NCBI GenBank assembly: GCA_902560815.1
Contig: CACENP010000005.1
Span: 27,644-91,643 of the forward strand
Source of the DNA: an uncultured Pelagibacteraceae bacterium
GTDB lineage: Bacteria; Pseudomonadota; Alphaproteobacteria; Pelagibacterales; Pelagibacteraceae
Length of the DNA: 64,000 bases
Direction of reading: 5' to 3'
Part shown: piece by piece, positions 18,153 to 27,196 of the stretch
How positions within the stretch are numbered: the first letter of the stretch is position 1
How the letters are laid out: each line of letters starts with the position of its first letter
Notes under the pieces: generated by a model
What the model saw: only the letters and a program-made list of their open reading frames with translations
Databases searched by the model: none
Told to the model about the DNA's origin: nothing
Program-made: the position numbers and the translations under genes

Positions 18153-18656
18153 CTAAATACATATAGTATCAGTTTGGAATATTTTCATTCCTCTTGAAAT
18201 ATAGTTACTTAGTGCATGTTTATGGTCTAAAGAACATGTATGAACCCAAACTCTTTTTGAGTTCTTTTCAAAAGATTTTTTAATTGCCTCAGACAAAAGA
18301 TAGCCACCTAATTTTTTACCAAAATATTCCTCTAAAATACCAAAATAAGCAATTTCACATTCTAATTTTTCATTATTAAAATTTTGCTCAAAGTATCCAA
18401 CTAAATCCTCTTTATTTTTTAAAATATAAGTTACAACGCTTGAATTATTAATATAATTAATCCATTTTTTATCGTTCCAACTTAACCTATCTGTCCACCT
18501 ATGATTTTTTCCAATTTCTTTATAAAAAAATTTATTTAACTGAAAGTCTGGCGGATCAACTTTTTCTAAAATTACATTTTCATTTGGTTTATTTTCTTCT
18601 ACCAGCTCATTTATAGATCTAATTTCTAAATAATTTCTTTTTACTGGATTGTTCAC
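18153..18656 (-). CDS. GNAT-family N-acetyltransferase
   Basis: This 167-residue single-domain acetyltransferase carries the acetyl-CoA-binding region IAYFGILEEYFGKKLGGYLL near residues 105-125, followed by RVWVHTCSLDHKHALSNYISRG, the typical GNAT strand-helix end. The substrate is unknown. It overlaps the HIT gene by 4 nt and is the last gene of a leftward run from hisB, so it is probably co-transcribed with histidine genes. Confidence 0.85.
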   Translation of the reverse strand: MNNPVKRNYLEIRSINELVEENKPNENVILEKVDPPDFQLNKFFYKEIGKNHRWTDRLSWNDKKWINYINNSSVVTYILKNKEDLVGYFEQNFNNEKLECEIAYFGILEEYFGKKLGGYLLSEAIKKSFEKNSKRVWVHTCSLDHKHALSNYISRGMKIFQTDTICI

Positions 18657-19018
18657 TGAACCATTTTTCCAACATTTTCACCACCAAATAGATGAAAATG
18701 TAAATGTGGAACCTCTTGTCCTCCGTCTTCACTTATGTTCGCTAATACTCTGTATCCTTTTCCAGTATCTACAGAAATTCCTAATTTTTTTGCTACATTA
18801 TTTATTCCCTTTAATAATCCTACCATTTCTTCAGGGGAAGCATTCTGACTAAAATCATCAAGATCAACATATTTACCTTTTGGAATAACTAGTGCATGAA
18901 TTTTTTTCTGCGGATTAATATCGTGGAAAGATAAAACGAAATCATCTTCATAAATTTTTTTACAAGGAATTTCTCCTCTAAGTATTTTTGCAAAAATATT
19001 ATTGTTGTCGTAACTCAT
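18653..19018 (-). CDS. hinT: HIT-family nucleotide hydrolase (HinT-like)
   Basis: This 121-residue histidine-triad protein begins NIFAKILRGEIPCKKIYEDD and carries the catalytic triad PHLHFHLFGG near residues 104-113. HinT-type enzymes hydrolyse purine phosphoramidates such as AMP-lysine. It overlaps hisE by 4 nt and the GNAT gene by 4 nt. The position after hisE is common in alphaproteobacteria. Confidence 0.95.
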   Translation of the reverse strand: MSYDNNNIFAKILRGEIPCKKIYEDDFVLSFHDINPQKKIHALVIPKGKYVDLDDFSQNASPEEMVGLLKGINNVAKKLGISVDTGKGYRVLANISEDGGQEVPHLHFHLFGGENVGKMVQ

Positions 19019-19287
19019 TTTTTTCTTTTATTTAATTCTTCCATTACTTCTTCAATTTTAACATTATTTGCCTCTAAATATATTATCAAGTGATAAAAAA
19101 CATCTGCAGCTTCGTGGATTTTATTTGAATTTTTTTCTACGGCTTCAATTAATTCATTTATTTCTTCTAAAACTTTTTCTTTACTTAAAGATTTATTACT
19201 TAAAAGTTTATTGGTATAAGAACCCTCGACTGGATTATTTTTTCTATCTCTTGCAAGTTTAAATAAACTTTCTAGTGTATTAAGCAT
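19015..19287 (-). CDS. hisE: phosphoribosyl-ATP pyrophosphatase
   Basis: This 90-residue MazG-like protein catalyses step 2 of histidine synthesis. The motif EEINELIEAVEK near 40-51 and HEAADVFYHLIIYLE near 58-72 supply the acidic Mg2+ ligands of the all-alpha NTP-PPase fold. It is a standalone HisE, not fused to HisI. HisI is not in this window. It sits 1 nt after hisF. Confidence 0.95.
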   Translation of the reverse strand: MLNTLESLFKLARDRKNNPVEGSYTNKLLSNKSLSKEKVLEEINELIEAVEKNSNKIHEAADVFYHLIIYLEANNVKIEEVMEELNKRKK

Positions 19288-19288
19288 A

Positions 19289-20044
19289 CTAAATCCTAAC
19301 TGGAATCCCTTTTGTTTTCAAATATTCTTTAGCCTCTTTAACAGAAAATTTACCGTAGTGAAATATAGATGCGGCCAAAACTGCGCTAGCTTTTCCGAGT
19401 TTAATTCCATCAACTAAGTGGTCTAAATTACCTACTCCGCCTGATGCAATTACTGGAATATTTACTTTTGATGATATCTTAGACATTAAATCAATGTCAT
19501 AACCAACCTGGGTTCCATCTCTATCCATTGATGTTACTAGTAATTCTCCAGCACCGTTTTCTTCCATTTTTTTTGCAAATTCTAATGCATCAATACCTGT
19601 ATTGTTTCTTCCGCCATGAGTAAAAACCTCCCATTTATCTCCATTTAATTTAGCATCAATTGCTACCACGATACACTGTGAACCAAATTTTTTTGAGCTA
19701 TTAAGAACTACTTTTGAGTTTTCTACAGCTGCTGTATTTATAGAAACTTTGTCAGCACCACAGTTAAGCAATTTGTTAATATCCTCTACACTTCTGACCC
19801 CTCCACCTACAGTTAAAGGAACAAAACATTTCTTTGAAGTTTTTTCTACAACATCATAAATAATATCTCTATTTTCATTAGATGCTGTAATATCTAAAAA
19901 ACAAATCTCATCTGCTCCACCATCAGAATAAATTTTGGCTTGTTCAACTGGATCGCCGGCATCTTTTAAATCAACAAAATTAATGCCCTTAACAACCCGA
20001 CCGTTTTTAACATCTAAACAAGGAATTATTCTATTTTTAAGCAT
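19289..20044 (-). CDS. hisF: imidazole glycerol-phosphate synthase, cyclase subunit
   Basis: HisF joins PRFAR with ammonia from HisH to give IGP and AICAR. The 251-residue barrel has catalytic Asp11 ([15 protein letters not shown]) and Asp130 (VVAIDAK), and the phosphate-binding VGGGVRS and ASGGVGN loops. Length and start are canonical. Its 5' end overlaps hisA by 8 nt. Confidence 0.98.
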   Translation of the reverse strand: MLKNRIIPCLDVKNGRVVKGINFVDLKDAGDPVEQAKIYSDGGADEICFLDITASNENRDIIYDVVEKTSKKCFVPLTVGGGVRSVEDINKLLNCGADKVSINTAAVENSKVVLNSSKKFGSQCIVVAIDAKLNGDKWEVFTHGGRNNTGIDALEFAKKMEENGAGELLVTSMDRDGTQVGYDIDLMSKISSKVNIPVIASGGVGNLDHLVDGIKLGKASAVLAASIFHYGKFSVKEAKEYLKTKGIPVRI

Positions 20045-20753
20045 CTTCTTTTACCAACTCCTCTAATTTGATATCACCATCATAGATAGCTTTACCAACT
20101 ATTATACCTTCAACATTTTTTAAATTCTTAGCCTTTTTAATGTCATCTATTGATGAAACTCCGCCAGATATTATCACAGGACAATTTGATATCTCCGCAA
20201 CTTTTGATGTCTCATCAAAATTTGGGCCTTGTTTCATGCCATCTCGATTAATATCAGTATAAATTAATCTACTTACACCATAATCATTAACTTCTTTTAA
20301 AAAATCCATTGTTAATTTATTAGAATTTTCTTTCCAACCAGATACAGATAGATATCCATCTTTAGCATCTAAGCCTAGAGCAATTTTATTTATAAATTTT
20401 TCACAGGCTTCTTTTAAAAAGTTTTTGTTTTTTATAGCAGCACTACCTAAAATTACTTTTTCAACACCAGCATCAATATATTTTTGAATACTCTCAAAGT
20501 TTCTAATTCCACCACCTATTTCAATTTTAAGATCAAATTTACTAATTATATCTTGAATAATATCTAAACTAGCTGTTTCACCGGTTAAAGCTCCATCTAA
20601 ATCTACAATATGAAGATTTTTAAAGCCATGATTTTTATATTCAGCTGCTTGCTCAACTGGAGATATTTCATATTCAGTTTTATTATCAAAGTCTCCTTTA
20701 ACTAACCTCACACATTTTTTATCTTTAATATCTATAGCAGGAAATATTTTCAT
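20037..20753 (-). CDS. hisA: ProFAR isomerase
   Basis: This 238-residue barrel isomerises ProFAR to PRFAR. It shows catalytic Asp8 ([19 protein letters not shown]) and Asp129 (GLDAKDG), and the phosphate loops GGGIRN and SGGVSS. The start ATG overlaps the stop of a 36-codon gene (ATGA), which implies translational coupling. It overlaps hisF by 8 nt. Confidence 0.98.
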   Translation of the reverse strand: MKIFPAIDIKDKKCVRLVKGDFDNKTEYEISPVEQAAEYKNHGFKNLHIVDLDGALTGETASLDIIQDIISKFDLKIEIGGGIRNFESIQKYIDAGVEKVILGSAAIKNKNFLKEACEKFINKIALGLDAKDGYLSVSGWKENSNKLTMDFLKEVNDYGVSRLIYTDINRDGMKQGPNFDETSKVAEISNCPVIISGGVSSIDDIKKAKNLKNVEGIIVGKAIYDGDIKLEELVKEDA

Positions 20754-20860
20754 TTTTTCTTATTTTTTTTTAATAAAATTTTATAAATACCATCTAGCCT
20801 TACAGCTATAGCCAATAAAATACTAAAAATTCCCAATAATAACCAAGTTTCGAAATCCAT
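20750..20860 (-). CDS. 36-residue single-span membrane protein between hisH and hisA
   Basis: A minus-strand ATG at 20860, one nt after the hisH stop, opens 36 codons. They encode MDFETWLLLGIFSILLAIAV, then [16 protein letters not shown]. The TGA overlaps the hisA ATG as ATGA, the same coupling seen between other genes of this operon. The peptide has one hydrophobic helix (about residues 6-20) and a lysine-rich, presumably cytoplasmic tail. I recognise no family. The perfect operon fit on both sides argues that it is a real gene; conservation in related genomes would settle it. Confidence 0.7.
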   Translation of the reverse strand: MDFETWLLLGIFSILLAIAVRLDGIYKILLKKNKKK

Positions 20861-20861
20861 C

Positions 20862-21488
20862 TTATAAGTTAATAAAATTATTAATTATTTTAAGTCCTAT
20901 TTTATCACTTTTTTCGGGATGAAATTGTGTTCCAAAAATATTTTCTTTTTCAACAGAACAAACTATGTTTGATGAATAATCTGTTGTTGCTGAAATTACA
21001 GTTTTATCTTTTGGAATAAATTCATAGCTATGTACAAAATACATGTGAGAGTTATTTTCTATATTTTTAAAAATCTTACTATCTTTAATAAAATTTATTT
21101 GATTCCAACCAATATGAGGAAGTTTATATTTTCCATTTTGATTATCTATCTTTGATACCTTTCCCGATATCCAGCCTAAACCTTTTGTTTCTGTTTCTTC
21201 ATAACCAATATCCGCAAACATTTGTAAACCAACACAAATTCCAAGAAGAGGTTTTTTGTTGGTAATTGCAAATTCACTTAATGTATCAACTAAACCATTT
21301 ATGTTATTAAGCGCATCAACACAACTTTTAAACGAACCTTGGCCTGGTAAAACAACTTTATCAGAAGATTTAATCTTGTTTAAATCTGAAGTTACTTCAA
21401 TATTTACTTTATCTCTCGCAACTTCCTCAAAGGAGTTTATTACCGAGCTTATATTGCCCGAATTATAATCAACAATTGTGACGTTCAT
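20862..21488 (-). CDS. hisH: imidazole glycerol-phosphate synthase, glutamine amidotransferase subunit
   Basis: This class I glutamine amidotransferase of 208 residues feeds ammonia to HisF. The catalytic triad is Cys85 (LLGICVGLQMF), His190 and Glu192 (GTQFHPEKS). N-terminal VTIVDYNSGNISSV is typical. It lies 5 nt after hisB and 1 nt before the 36-codon gene. Confidence 0.98.
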   Translation of the reverse strand: MNVTIVDYNSGNISSVINSFEEVARDKVNIEVTSDLNKIKSSDKVVLPGQGSFKSCVDALNNINGLVDTLSEFAITNKKPLLGICVGLQMFADIGYEETETKGLGWISGKVSKIDNQNGKYKLPHIGWNQINFIKDSKIFKNIENNSHMYFVHSYEFIPKDKTVISATTDYSSNIVCSVEKENIFGTQFHPEKSDKIGLKIINNFINL

Positions 21489-21493
21489 TAAAC

Positions 21494-22084
21494 TTATAAT
21501 GAGCCTTTAGTTGATGGAATACTCTTTTTATTTCTTGGATCCATCTCCAACGCAGCTCTCAATGATCTTGCCAAACCTTTAAAGCAAGACTCAATAATAT
21601 GGTGGCTATTGTCACCATAAATATTTTCAACGTGCAAAGTAATACCAGCAGCTTGTGAAAATGCTTGGAACCATTCTTTAAATAATTCTGTATCCATTTC
21701 ACCAAGCTTTTCTACTTTAAGATTAACCTTCCAGATTAAATAAGGTCTATTTGAAACATCAATTGCAACACGTGTTAATGTTTCATCCATAGGTATCATT
21801 GCATGTGCATATCTTTTAATTCCAATAAATTTCTTTGAAGCTTTTTTCAAACACTCACCAATAGCTATCCCTGTATCTTCTGTAGTATGGTGTAAATCTA
21901 TATGTGTATCTCCCCTGGCTTTAATATTCATATCCATAGAAGAATGCTTTGATAATTGCTCGAGCATATGATCTAAAAATCCTATACCTGTGTCAATTTT
22001 ATACTTACCTTTGCCGTCAATGTTTAAATCAACAGCAATACTAGTCTCTTTAGTTTTTCTACTTATTTTTGCTTTTCTCTTCAT
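21494..22084 (-). CDS. hisB: imidazoleglycerol-phosphate dehydratase
   Basis: This 196-residue monofunctional IGPD is the first gene of the leftward histidine run. Metal-binding motifs [25 protein letters not shown] and [18 protein letters not shown] are intact. It lacks the phosphatase domain found in E. coli HisB. It is divergent from hslV across 91 bp, which should contain the his promoter. No attenuator-like leader with histidine codons is visible there. Confidence 0.98.
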   Translation of the reverse strand: MKRKAKISRKTKETSIAVDLNIDGKGKYKIDTGIGFLDHMLEQLSKHSSMDMNIKARGDTHIDLHHTTEDTGIAIGECLKKASKKFIGIKRYAHAMIPMDETLTRVAIDVSNRPYLIWKVNLKVEKLGEMDTELFKEWFQAFSQAAGITLHVENIYGDNSHHIIESCFKGLARSLRAALEMDPRNKKSIPSTKGSL

Positions 22085-22175
22085 AAATTAAAAATGGTAT
22101 ATATCTATTATTGAATTATGGCAATAATACTGGACCTGGGCTTGAACTATTGAATTTAGTATCCATTTATAAGGT

Positions 22176-22691
22176 ATGACAACAATAGTTTTAGTAAGAA
22201 AAAACAATGAAGTAGTAGTTGCGAGTGATGGGCAGGTAAGTATGGGAAATACCGTTATCAAAAGCACAGCTAATAAAGTTAGAAAAATTGAGAAAAGAAA
22301 TGTGATTGCAGGTTTTGCAGGTTCCACAGCTGATGCCTTAACTTTATTTGAAAGGTTAGAGTCTAAATTAGAAAAACATGCGGGAAATCTTTCAAGAGCA
22401 GCGGTAGAATTGGCTAAAGATTGGAGAACTGATAAATATTTAAGAAGATTAGAAGCACTAATGGCTGTCGGAGATAAAGAAAAAAGCTTTATTATTTCTG
22501 GAACTGGGGATGTTCTTGAGCCAGAAGGAGATGTAATAGGAATTGGTTCTGGTGGAAATTATGCATTAGCTTCAGCAAAAGTTTTAATGGATACAAAACT
22601 TTCTGCAGAAGAAGTTGCAAAAAAAGCAATTAAAGTTGCTTCAGAAATTTGTGTATTTACTAATGACAATATAAGAACAGAAAAAATTTAA
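22176..22691 (+). CDS. hslV: ATP-dependent protease HslV peptidase subunit
   Basis: This 171-residue proteasome-like threonine peptidase partners with HslU. After Met removal, Thr2 (MTTIVLVRK) is the nucleophile; [12 protein letters not shown] and [12 protein letters not shown] are signature stretches. The start is set by the need for an N-terminal Thr. The leader has AAGGT 3 nt before ATG. The stop overlaps the hslU ATG (TAATG). Confidence 0.98.
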   Translation: MTTIVLVRKNNEVVVASDGQVSMGNTVIKSTANKVRKIEKRNVIAGFAGSTADALTLFERLESKLEKHAGNLSRAAVELAKDWRTDKYLRRLEALMAVGDKEKSFIISGTGDVLEPEGDVIGIGSGGNYALASAKVLMDTKLSAEEVAKKAIKVASEICVFTNDNIRTEKI

Positions 22692-24055
22692 TGGAAAATT
22701 CAAACGTAACACCTTTGATGCCTAAAGAAAAATCAAATGAAAAAGAAATATTGCATTCTCTATCACCAAGAGAAATAGTATCTGAACTAGATAGATTTGT
22801 TGTTGGACAAAAAAATGCAAAAAGAGCAGTAGCAATTGCGCTTAGAAATAGATGGAGAAGACAGGCATTAACTGGTGAAATGAAAGATGAAGTTCTACCA
22901 AAAAATATTTTAATGATGGGACCAACTGGAGTTGGAAAAACTGAGATATCAAGAAGACTTTCTAAATTAGCCGAGGCACCTTTTGTTAAAGTAGAAGCAA
23001 CTAGATTTACTGAAGTTGGTTATGTTGGAAGAGATGTTGAGCAAATAATTAGAGATCTTTTGGAAATAGCTATAGCTATGGAAAAAGTAAAAAGAAGAAA
23101 AGAAGTACACGCAAAAGCTCAAAAGTTAGCTGAGGAAAGAGTTTTAGATGCTTTAGTTGGAAACAAAGCGACTGTTGCAACAAGAGAAAGTTTTAGAAAA
23201 AGATTAAGAAATGGAGACTTAGATAATAACGAAATAGAAATTGCTATAAGTGAAAATAATCAAATGCCTTCATTTGAAATTCCTGGGATGCCTGGAGCAA
23301 ATGTTGGAATGATTAATATTTCTGAAATGTTAGGAAAATCAATGGGTGGAAAAGCTAAAAAGAAAAAAATGTCAGTGAAGGAATCACACGAGATCTTAAT
23401 TAATGAAGAATCTGATAAATTAATAGAACAAGACAAGATAGTAAAAGCAGCAAAAGACTCTACTGAAAATAATGGAATAGTGTTTTTAGATGAAATAGAC
23501 AAAATTTCAGCTAGAACTGACCGAGTGGGAGGAGATGTGTCTCGTGAAGGAGTGCAAAGAGATTTACTTCCTCTTATAGAAGGTACAACAGTAAGCACTA
23601 AGTACGGAACAATTAAAACTGACCATATTTTATTTATTGCTTCAGGAGCTTTTCAATTAGCAAAACCATCTGATTTACTTCCAGAATTACAAGGTAGATT
23701 GCCTATCAGAGTTGAACTGGATGCTTTGAATAGTGAAGATTTTAAAAGAATACTTAAAGAACCTGACAATAGTTTAATCAAACAATACAAAGCTTTATTA
23801 AAAACAGAAAATGTTGATTTAGAATTTTCAGAAGATGGTATTGATATGATTGCAAACCTGGCTTATGAGGTTAATTCTAAAGTTGAGAATATAGGCGCAA
23901 GAAGGTTGCATACAATTATAGAAAGAGTTTTAGATGAAATAAGTTTTACTGCGACAGACAGAAGTGGGGAAAAAATAAATATTGATTCAAATTATGTTAA
24001 AGAAAATTTGGGTGATATAGTTAAAGATACAGACCTTTCTAAATTTATTTTATAA
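22691..24055 (+). CDS. hslU: ATP-dependent protease HslU ATPase subunit
   Basis: This 454-residue AAA+ unfoldase docks on HslV. Walker A GPTGVGKT is at 77-84, Walker B is in [12 protein letters not shown], and the I-domain lies between them. The C-terminal tail ends DTDLSKFIL, the type that inserts into HslV pockets. An N-terminal [14 protein letters not shown] motif is present. It ends 1 nt from the convergent Smr gene. Confidence 0.98.
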   Translation: MENSNVTPLMPKEKSNEKEILHSLSPREIVSELDRFVVGQKNAKRAVAIALRNRWRRQALTGEMKDEVLPKNILMMGPTGVGKTEISRRLSKLAEAPFVKVEATRFTEVGYVGRDVEQIIRDLLEIAIAMEKVKRRKEVHAKAQKLAEERVLDALVGNKATVATRESFRKRLRNGDLDNNEIEIAISENNQMPSFEIPGMPGANVGMINISEMLGKSMGGKAKKKKMSVKESHEILINEESDKLIEQDKIVKAAKDSTENNGIVFLDEIDKISARTDRVGGDVSREGVQRDLLPLIEGTTVSTKYGTIKTDHILFIASGAFQLAKPSDLLPELQGRLPIRVELDALNSEDFKRILKEPDNSLIKQYKALLKTENVDLEFSEDGIDMIANLAYEVNSKVENIGARRLHTIIERVLDEISFTATDRSGEKINIDSNYVKENLGDIVKDTDLSKFIL

Positions 24056-24056
24056 A

Positions 24057-24479
24057 TTAACTTTTTTTACTATTTTTTAATAAAATAACAAAACTTCCAT
24101 TTGATGAATTATCAATTTCATATTCGTTTAATGATTTTACAACTTTTAAAAGTTCTTGGTTGGAATTTATAAAATCTGGAACAGAGTGTTTTAAAATACT
24201 TAAATTTTTTGATTGATATGGATTCTCTTTATTTTTTGATCTTGATCCTTTTCCTGTAATTACTTTAATTTTACTTATATTTTGCTCATAACAAGACAAA
24301 ATAAAATTATATATTTTTTTGTTGGCATCATCCAAAGAATAGCCATGTAGATCTATTAATTTTTCTTTTATGATTGAACTTTGTTTCTTATTAAAAGTAT
24401 CTTTATTTTCTAATCTTTCATTACTTTTAATAAATTTTAACCAGTCTTTTTTATCTTTATCTGTAATTTTTTTTATCAA
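24057..24479 (-). CDS. Smr-domain protein
   Basis: This 140-residue protein has a C-terminal Smr domain: LIDLHGYSLDDANKKIYNFI near 47-66 and IKVITGKGSRSKN near 75-87, then VPDFIN. Smr domains bind or cleave nucleic acid; the DLHG and TGKG motifs are intact. The usual alphaproteobacterial neighbour mltA is absent. It follows the Tim44-like gene with no spacer. Confidence 0.9.
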   Translation of the reverse strand: MIKKITDKDKKDWLKFIKSNERLENKDTFNKKQSSIIKEKLIDLHGYSLDDANKKIYNFILSCYEQNISKIKVITGKGSRSKNKENPYQSKNLSILKHSVPDFINSNQELLKVVKSLNEYEIDNSSNGSFVILLKNSKKS

Positions 24480-25070
24480 TTATGCTTGGGTATCAGTTAA
24501 TAACCAATTTGGACTAAAAGACTCTACGTTTCTAGAGAATTTCCAAGTATCGTAAACTTTTTTAATTTTTTCAGGGTCTCCAGATACAACTTTTTTATCA
24601 TTATCTTTAACGCAAGAAATTATTTCGCTCACAAAATCAACAGTGATTTCAAACATATTATTTTTTTGTACATAATTTTTTATATCTGCAGAATTAATTC
24701 CAATAAAAGTTGTTTCTGATATTAAACCTTTTTTATTTCTTTCTTGAATTGCTTCGCTAAAGTCAGCAAATACTTTTTTATCTAACAAACTTTTTATATT
24801 TTTAAGATTTCCAGCTGAAAAATCTGTAATTATAGATTCATAAGCAATTTTGGCTCCTTTTAAAAAGTCTGTTTTAGCTTTCTCATCAAAACTAGTTTCG
24901 TCAATTTTTTTAAAATTTTCTTTTTTTTGCGTAATATCTTGTGGAAAAGCTGCACCTAAGTTTTCCTCATGACCTGTTTTTTTCCCCAAGATTCCTCTTA
25001 ATCTAAGGAAAATAAACCCTGCAATCATTGCCAATAGTATTATATCAATATATTCAAAACTATAATTCAT
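24480..25070 (-). CDS. Tim44-like domain protein
   Basis: This 196-residue protein starts at the internal ATG at 25070 (MNYSFEYIDIILLAMIAGFI). An upstream ATG at 25112 would add 14 polar residues and is less likely. One N-terminal membrane helix is followed by RLRGILGKK and a Tim44/TIM-like NTF2-fold domain (AKTDFLKGAKIAYESIITDF through the Trp-rich end). Bacterial Tim44-like proteins are membrane-anchored with unclear function. The gene is divergent from fxsA across 58 bp, next to secB, as in other alphaproteobacteria. Confidence 0.88.
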   Translation of the reverse strand: MNYSFEYIDIILLAMIAGFIFLRLRGILGKKTGHEENLGAAFPQDITQKKENFKKIDETSFDEKAKTDFLKGAKIAYESIITDFSAGNLKNIKSLLDKKVFADFSEAIQERNKKGLISETTFIGINSADIKNYVQKNNMFEITVDFVSEIISCVKDNDKKVVSGDPEKIKKVYDTWKFSRNVESFSPNWLLTDTQA

Positions 25071-25128
25071 ACATAAATAATATTTACTATGTTGCTTAAT
25101 TTCAACCAGCAAATTACATTAAGGACAA

Positions 25129-25533
25129 ATGAACCCAGTTATATTGATAGTATTATTAGTTCCAATTATTGAAATTTATCTTTTTATTAAAATTGGATCA
25201 CAAATAGGTGCGTTTTATACAATTTCGCTAATTATAATTACTGCAGTATTCGGATTATATTATGCAAAATATGAAGGTTTAAATACTCTTAAATCTGGCG
25301 TACAGCAAATTGTAAAAAATGAATTGCCAATTTACGAAATAATTTCAGGTGCTGCATTAGCATTCGCAGCTTTACTAATGATCTTACCTGGCTTTTTGAC
25401 AGATGTGATAGGATTGCTGATAATTTTTCCATGGACACGAAAATTGCTTTTTAAAAATATTTCAAAAAAAAAACGAGATATAAAAAAAAACTTTATTGAA
25501 GGAGAATACGAAGATATAGATGATCCAAAATAA
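25129..25533 (+). CDS. fxsA: FxsA-family membrane protein
   Basis: This 134-residue membrane protein has the FxsA pattern: PIIEIYLFIKIGSQIGAFYT near 12-31, YAKYEGL, and AALLMILPGFLTDVIGLLII near 80-99, followed by a basic tail. FxsA in E. coli alleviates phage T7 exclusion by F plasmid; its normal role is unknown. It lies 5 nt before the SecB-like gene. Confidence 0.93.
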   Translation: MNPVILIVLLVPIIEIYLFIKIGSQIGAFYTISLIIITAVFGLYYAKYEGLNTLKSGVQQIVKNELPIYEIISGAALAFAALLMILPGFLTDVIGLLIIFPWTRKLLFKNISKKKRDIKKNFIEGEYEDIDDPK

Positions 25534-25538
25534 ATAAA

Positions 25539-25961
25539 ATGATAGAGAAATTTAAAATTTTTGCTGAATTTGTAAAAGATTTATCAAGTGAAACTAAAGA
25601 TTTAGAAACATATTTATATGTTAAGGAATATTTAAAAAATTATAATTTGAATATTGAAATTTCTTCTAAACCTTTAAAAAATAGATTCATTGAAGTGAAT
25701 ACAAAACTTACCTATTTAGATAATAGTCAAACAAACAAAAAATCTTTTTTTGAAGTTTTATATGCAACAATTATTCAAATTGATGAAAAAATTAAGGAAA
25801 GAAAAGAAATTGAAAAAATTGTTTTGTGTGATGTACAAAATAAAATTTATAATAATTTAGAAAAAGTATTTATTAATTTACTAAAAGACTCTGGATACCC
25901 GGGTGTAAAAATAGAAAAAAAAATTAATTTTGAAGAACTTTATAGAAAAAGGTCTAATTAA
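25539..25961 (+). CDS. secB: SecB-like export chaperone
   Basis: This 140-residue protein is divergent from classical SecB, but the layout matches. It has an N-terminal FVKDLSSETKD strand like the YxKDxSFE motif, a central VNTKLTYLDN and FFEVLYATIIQI, and a C-terminal NLLKDSGYPGVKIEKKINFE corresponding to the SecB end (G-FP-L-L-P-x-NFD). Position between fxsA and dnaQ is where alphaproteobacteria carry secB. SecB keeps preproteins unfolded for SecA. Identification is moderate because the core identity is low. It overlaps convergent dnaQ by 8 nt. Confidence 0.75.
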   Translation: MIEKFKIFAEFVKDLSSETKDLETYLYVKEYLKNYNLNIEISSKPLKNRFIEVNTKLTYLDNSQTNKKSFFEVLYATIIQIDEKIKERKEIEKIVLCDVQNKIYNNLEKVFINLLKDSGYPGVKIEKKINFEELYRKRSN

Positions 25962-26625
25962 AAAAATTTTTTTTTAGATGTTTTTTAAGATATTCTTTAT
26001 GTAATTTAAGCTCTTCGGTAGTTGGCTCAGTAATTTTTTTTGAATAAACATTTGTATTTTTTATAATTTTATTTTTAAAATTTTCATTATCAGAGACGAA
26101 ATTTAAAGACGGTTCTCTTTGATCAATTAAATTTATATAAACTTTTGTTAATAATTCACAATCAATTAATGCTGTGTGTTTTGCTCTTTTTGAATTATCA
26201 ATTCTGTATCTTTTGCATAGTGCATCTAAACTAATTTGAGAACCTGGAAATTTATCTCTTGCCAACTCAAGCGTGTCTATAACATTAGTTCTATCTATTT
26301 TTTCTCTATTTGCGATTTGAAGTTCATTATTTAAATGACCTATATCAAATTCAGCATTATGTATAATGAGTTTTTTATCTTTTATAAATAATAAAAATTC
26401 ATCTGCTATTTCAGAAAATTTTTTTTTATCTGAAAGGAACTCATCAGTATATCCATGAACTTCTAAAGCTTTTTCTGAAACTCTTCTTTCAGGATTCAAA
26501 TAACAGTGAAATTTATTTGACGTTGGAACTAAATTATCAATCTCAATACATCCTATCTCAACAATTCTATGACCATCTTTTACAGATATGCCTGTGGTTT
26601 CTGTATCTAGAACAATTTCTTTCAT
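25954..26625 (-). CDS. dnaQ: DNA polymerase III epsilon subunit (proofreading exonuclease)
   Basis: This 223-residue DEDDh exonuclease shows Asp7 and Glu9 (VLDTETTG), IHNAEFDIGHLN near 95-106, and KHTALIDCELL with the catalytic His/Asp. The C-terminal extension for binding the polymerase alpha subunit is present but short. Its ATG overlaps the TGA of the frame-restored coaE (ATGA), which supports coaE extending this far. Confidence 0.96.
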   Translation of the reverse strand: MKEIVLDTETTGISVKDGHRIVEIGCIEIDNLVPTSNKFHCYLNPERRVSEKALEVHGYTDEFLSDKKKFSEIADEFLLFIKDKKLIIHNAEFDIGHLNNELQIANREKIDRTNVIDTLELARDKFPGSQISLDALCKRYRIDNSKRAKHTALIDCELLTKVYINLIDQREPSLNFVSDNENFKNKIIKNTNVYSKKITEPTTEELKLHKEYLKKHLKKNFFN

Positions 26626-27196
26626 TTAGATAATATTTTTTTTCTTAATAATTTAACATTTTTTTTGACAGGTTGTATTTTAAAATTATTTTTAATAACA
26701 AAATTCGATTTTTTTTTCTTATATTTTAGCGGAAGTTGATATTTTTTTAAAATTTTAATTATTTTTAAATTATAATTTTTTCTTTTTTTAGATTTTTAAT
26801 AATCTGTTTTTTATTTGCATCAACAAAAACAAGGATAAAATCTTTTTTTTTAATTTTATTTTCTAAAAGTAAGGGAACATCTAAAACAACCATTTTCTTT
26901 TTTTTGTTTTTATTAATAAATTTGTTCATTTCAACACGAACGGCAGGATGTACTATTTTATTTATTTTTTTTAAATTTTTTTTATTTGATAGTATTAATT
27001 GAGAAATTTCTTTTTTATTTATTGGAAAAGAAAATATATGGTTTGGAAAATTTTTTTTTAATATTTTAAAACAACTTTTATTATTTTTATATATTTTGGA
27101 TACTTCTATATCTGCATTAAATACAGGATAGCCAAATTGATTTGCTACAAACGTCTTGCCAGAACCAATAGCTCCTAAAATGCCAATTTTTATCAT
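26622..27196 (-). CDS. coaE: dephospho-CoA kinase, interrupted by a one-base frameshift in a homopolymer
   Basis: CoaE phosphorylates dephospho-CoA in the last step of CoA synthesis. From ATG 27196 the frame shows P-loop GILGAIGSGKTFVANQFG and PLLLENK, but stops at 26765 after 143 residues, well short of the usual about 200. The missing C-terminus is present in the next frame: LKIIKILKKYQLPLKYKKKK, then SNFVIKNN, matching the family R-i-x-x-Q-x-P-x-x-K / ADFVI-N end. One extra A in the minus-strand A7 (26783-26789), or in the nearby A6 (26776-26781), restores a 191-residue protein whose TGA overlaps the dnaQ ATG. Sequencing error, slippage decoding or recent mutation are all possible. Confidence 0.88.

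Noticed and set aside
22088..22327. 79-codon minus-strand ORF across the hisB-hslV gap
   Set aside because: Mostly antisense of hslV and lacks features of a real protein.
23260..23598. 112-codon minus-strand ORF inside hslU
   Set aside because: Antisense shadow of a clear gene; no ribosome site, no recognisable domain.
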